From NCBI GenBank assembly GCA_019914945.1, contig CM034105.1, forward strand, positions 5,208,001-5,272,000: a stretch of DNA of 64,000 nt, read 5' to 3'. This stretch comes from Typha latifolia. Taxonomy: Eukaryota > Streptophyta > Magnoliopsida > Poales > Typhaceae. Of the stretch, positions 60,291 through 64,000 are shown piece by piece. Both the position numbers and the translations under genes were made by a program. Below the pieces are notes generated by a model, which was given only the letters and a program-made list of their open reading frames with translations, had not been told where the DNA came from and searched no databases. Each line of letters begins with the position of its first letter. The stretch's first letter is position 1.

Positions 60291-62640
60291 AGCCAACATA
60301 ATATACACGAAAGTAAACACGAACTTCTCTCTTCTCTTTCACCCTAATCTTGCACTACCCATATGTTCGGCACATTCTGCAACTTTAGCACTCTATTTAT
60401 TATTGCATCTCATTTGTGTCCCTTGCACATTTATTACGAGCTCTCATAGTACTTATCATGTGCCTTTATTTCTCGTCTAAAATGCTAACCCTCTATATCT
60501 TTATATAGGTATCCTATTTCTATCCTTCTCCTAGTCAAACTAGGGTATACTTCTTATTCCATTATGAGATATTTTATAATCTTATAATTTAACTAGAAGA
60601 GTTCTCGCTATCTCCTACATTATAAAGGAGACCAAAAATATAGATCAACAAGCTAATTTCCTAGTCAGATTAGGACTAATCATGAGGCCTAATCTAACAA
60701 ATTTACACCATAATTAAACTAGTCAACCCAAGCTTGATTAAGCTTGACTTGAATAAGGCTCGATTATGATCAAATGAACCAATTAGATCAATCCTAAGAC
60801 AATAAGATATTCTACTGACCATTAGATCAAGATTCACGAGACTCAAACTATACATAATATAATTTGATGGAGGGCAAGCCATTGCGTGCTCAAACTCGAT
60901 TATTCAGAGTGGGCTCGAGCCTACATTAAGTTTGAACCGAGCTTGAGTCGAACTAGAGCTACAGAAATCAAATAACAAAATAATTCACAGAGAGTCTACA
61001 ATTAATCACACCACAACCTGCATGTTACTTCTTTTTTTTTTTTTGTAACGAAATAAGTATTTCAAAAGTTTTACATAATTAAGGGGGTCAATTTCTCAAT
61101 CAGTCAATATAATTATCCCTTTAAATTATACAAAACTACAATGTGGTTTTAAAGTCAAGGAGACTTGGAGGGCAGGAAGAATGGCATGCCATATACGCCA
61201 TTACCATCTTAATCAACAGTCTTATTCATTACCGAAACTAAGAAGAGGAGGTGCCTCAAACAACCAAAACGGAGGTATAATTTTAATTAATTAATTACTT
61301 AATTAATTAAGTGGACGCGTGATTAGTAATCGTATACGCATGCGACCAAGTGAACAAGTGATTGACCACCACCGCGTTAACACTGCCACCACCATCAATG
61401 TCCACATAAATGCCTGTCTCAAAGTTAGGAGAATGACACATCGGCATGCTGGCCGACATAGGACAGTATTATACCTTTCACACTATTTATGATTATATTT
61501 TATTATTATTTTTTAAAATCTAATAAATATGTCGGACAATAGGACTTTTACGATAGGATTCGTTCAACTGAGTTGCGGTGATTGACTTTGATTGAATATA
61601 TTTTAACCTCTCTAATTTTTTTTTAAAGAAATATTTACTCGGTGTCTGAAAATTTGATCGAAAGTGATTTTAATGTCCGATAAACTCTTCTTTTGTATCA
61701 TAGTTGATTATGTATATTTTTTAAGGTTATAAGCTATTTATAATCTAACTAATAAATTTTTGTGTTCCGAATTTAATATTATATTTAATATTTATCTTTT
61801 TAATATATGAAACTATATTATAATAACTAATAGAAATAAATAAATTGGCTTTTTCCTAGAAAGAAAAATGATTGTCGATCTATCAAGTACTATAAAACCG
61901 CAATATAAAATTTTGACCCTTTCAAAAATATTTACTATAAACGATTTATAGCATCCGTTGAACAAACTATAATAGGTGGGCCTAACTCTATCAACAGTTG
62001 TCTTAGGTTTCCAAAAGTTTCCTGGTTACATTATATGTTCTAGGCTTGCAGAGTGGGCAAATCTACCTAATTTTTTCCCCTTATTGGTCATTACAATTTA
62101 TATAATAGAAATTATATGGAAAACCCTAAAATAATCTTTCTTTTTTCACTGATGTCTAACGAGGGCAACAAGACTACTAATTCTATCGTTCACAAGGCCA
62201 TGTCTTGAACTGCTGCTTGGACGAAACATATAGATTGGCTTAAGACTCTTTGCTCTTAGGAATCTATCACGGTTACGCTTCGCTTTTGATTTTCTCTATG
62301 TTATCTATTGGAACTCAAGTATAGAACTTGTGTCAAAGAACTGTCGCTATATTTTATTTTTTTTCTCTTCTTCTGTGTATCATGCTACATTAATGTATTA
62401 CTAAAAGATAATAAATTATTCTAACCTACAGGGTTTTTATATTAAAAAAAATTATATCCATGGGGATTATTAAACTGTTAATTAACCTCTTTATGTAATT
62501 ATACTTGTTAGAAGCATTTATCAAAAAATAAAATAGCTGAAGCTGGCACTGTGCAAGTGCTGTTTGCTGTTCGTGCCATCGCACGCGACCGATTCAGCTC
62601 CATTTCGACCGTTAAAACTTCCGGGCTTAAACGCGCTTCT
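60291..62640. other. Intergenic, nothing recognised
   Basis: AT-rich sequence between LTR debris and the ILK-type gene. It contains short palindromic AATTAATTAATT runs near 61285-61312 and GAGC-type words near 60890-60960. I see no gene. Confidence 0.45.
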
Positions 62641-62648
62641 TGTTTTAA

Positions 62649-62728
62649 TTTTTTTTTTTTTTTTTTTTTCCTTTTTCTTTCTTTTTTTCACCGCGCTCCT
62701 TCTTAAATTCTCTAATCTCTATAAATAC
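62649..62728 (+). promoter_or_regulatory. Promoter of the ILK-type gene: poly(T) tract and TATA box
   Basis: A run of about 21 T (62649-62669) and further CT-rich sequence precede CTATAAATAC at 62719-62728. This TATA box lies about 340 bases before the start codon, so the 5' UTR would be about 300 bases. Confidence 0.55.
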
Positions 62729-63062
62729 TCGTCTCATCCCCGCAAAGAGAGGAAGGACTCCTCTCCTCCCTTCCATTCTTTCCCCACCGCCCCCCCTTCT
62801 TCTCCTCCACACCCTTCTCCTCTCTTTCTTCGCTCTTCCTCCGGAACAAATTCTCCCTTTCTTCTGGTTCTCGTTCGAATTTGGGGGTTCCCGGAGCTCT
62901 ATTTCGAGCTCCCAGGATCCAAATTTCGTCGTGGAATGATATGATTTGTTCTCTTGATTCCATCAAGATGCGGAGACTTTGATATATTTATTGTTGGTTT
63001 TTTCTTTTTTTGTTTTCATCTTCTGGGTTTGAGAACTTTGGGGTCTGTAAGGATATATAGGG

Positions 63063-64000
63063 ATGGAGGCGGCGAGGCGGGCGATCCGGCGACAGTTCTC
63101 GACTGGGTCGATAAGAAAGAGCGGCAAGCTAAGCTTCCGCCGGAATCTGTCCTTCGACCCGAGGCTCGGCAGAGCGGTCCGCTTCGCCTTCGGGCGGCAA
63201 TCCTCACTCGACCCTAACCGGCGGAGCCGGAGCCCGGGGCGCGAGGAGCTCACCGTACCCGAGAACCTCGACTCCACGATGCAGCTCCTGTTCTCGGCCT
63301 CCCAGGGCGACGCCCAAGGCGTGGAGGAGATCCTGAATGAGGGGATTGATGTCAATAGCATCGACCTCGATGGCAGGACGGCTCTCCACATCGCGGCGTG
63401 CGAGGGTCAACTCGATGTCGTAAAGCTGCTGCTGAGCAGGAGAGCTAATATCGATGCCCGAGATCGGTGGGGAAGCACGGTAACGATTTCCCGCCAAGTT
63501 ACATGCCCAGCGATATTTGCCTCTTTCGACCACTTTAATATTGAAATGTAATTTCTTACCCCTTGTCATTATAGGCTGCAGCTGATGCCAAGTTCTATGG
63601 CAATCTTGAAGTCTACAATATCTTGAAAGCTAGAGGAGCCAAAGTTCCAGTATTTGCTCTATGATCCTTTCAAACTAACTTTCTTTCCAGGATTTGCATT
63701 GCAATTTTTTTAAGAAAAATTGTTTGTTATTTTTTGCGCCCTTTGCAGAAGACGAGGAAGACTCCGATGACGGTTTCTAATCCCCGAGACATTCCAGAGT
63801 ATGAGCTCAATCCAGGAGAGCTTCAATTCCGCCGAGGAGAAGAGGTTCTGAAGGCATGTTCTTATTGGCTTAACTTCCACAACTAATTAGGTGTGATCAA
63901 GGGTTAGGATTAATAATCATGGATAACTTCCTAGAGAGGAAATAATTATTCTTAAAAGGTATATTTTTATTTATAATTCATTTATCTTTAGATTAAAAAA
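63063..64000 (+). CDS. ILK-type ankyrin-repeat Raf-like kinase, N-terminal part
   Basis: Integrin-linked-kinase-like proteins of plants are Raf-like group C MAPKKK-type kinases with N-terminal ankyrin repeats. Three exons are in the window: 63063-63479, 63575-63649 and 63749-63853 (199 codons), with the kinase domain beyond the right edge. A basic N-terminus (MEAARRAIRRQFSTGSIRKS and SFDPRLGRAVRFAFGRQSS) precedes ankyrin repeats (DLDGRTALHIAACEGQLDVV, then KLLLSRRANIDARDRWGST), and a linker TRKTPMTVSNPRDIPEYELN typical of the subgroup. Exon 1 is GC-rich. Exon 2 ends in a weak donor (CCA then GTATTT). Exon 3 ends AAG then GCATGT, an apparent GC donor; no GT gives the expected phase. The gene is incomplete here. 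Confidence 0.9.
63854..63859 (+). other. Apparent GC 5' splice site after exon 3 of the ILK-type gene
   Basis: Exon 63749-63853 encodes KTRKTPMTVS through FRRGEEVLK. In the family a glycine follows at the start of the next exon (LKG or SKG), at a codon boundary. The sequence here is CTGAAG then GCATGT, so GC is the donor that keeps phase. The acceptor is outside the window. Confidence 0.6.

Noticed and set aside
62564..62966. Open frames on both strands ahead of the ILK-type gene
   Set aside because: They span the poly(T) tract, TATA box and CT-rich leader; this is promoter and 5' UTR.

Overview
This is nuclear DNA of a flowering plant. It holds intron-rich plant gene families (a PATROL1-type MUN-domain protein, a GH28 polygalacturonase, a BIR1-type LRR receptor kinase, an alkenal double-bond reductase and an ILK-type kinase), with AT-rich introns and a dense load of plant transposons. 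The polygalacturonase and ILK-type exons are GC-rich while their introns are AT-rich, which fits a monocot better than a eudicot; that is an inference, and I cannot name the species.

Positions 894-28875 (minus strand) hold one large gene, a PATROL1 orthologue. I could join 19 coding exons in frame (847 codons). The 3' end lies beyond the left edge, and the promoter and a possible 5' UTR exon lie near 35 kb. Its introns are swollen by insertions: a foldback MITE (1.2-1.8 kb), a hAT element with an intact 8-bp target duplication (3.5-7.1 kb), a 9.7-kb intron holding a solo LTR, a deleted Ty3/gypsy-like element, a LINE fragment and two more hAT remnants (16.5-24.7 kb), and a SINE (28.0-28.2 kb). 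Upstream of the start codon lie a 2.1-kb solo LTR (30.2-32.3 kb) and two non-autonomous hATs (32.6-33.3 and 34.2-34.9 kb).

Positions 35.2-41 kb are mostly repeats: a degenerate minisatellite split by another hAT-like element, then a dead LINE. A complete four-exon polygalacturonase follows (41072-44148), then a BIR1-like receptor kinase (47599-49569) and a five-exon NADPH-dependent alkenal reductase (51836-53923). A decayed copy of the whole BIR1 locus lies beyond the reductase (54.4-56.7 kb) and carries its own SINE-like and LINE insertions. Positions 56.8-62.6 kb hold LTR and LINE debris. The window ends in the first three coding exons of an ILK-type ankyrin-kinase gene (from 63063).

The genes do not form a pathway; they are ordinary neighbours on a plant chromosome. 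I found no previously undescribed system. The most interesting points are the nested transposon history with readable target duplications, two GC-AG introns in two different genes, the tandem duplication and decay of the BIR1-like locus, and a small TIR element just upstream of the reductase gene. No tRNA, rRNA or CRISPR features were seen.
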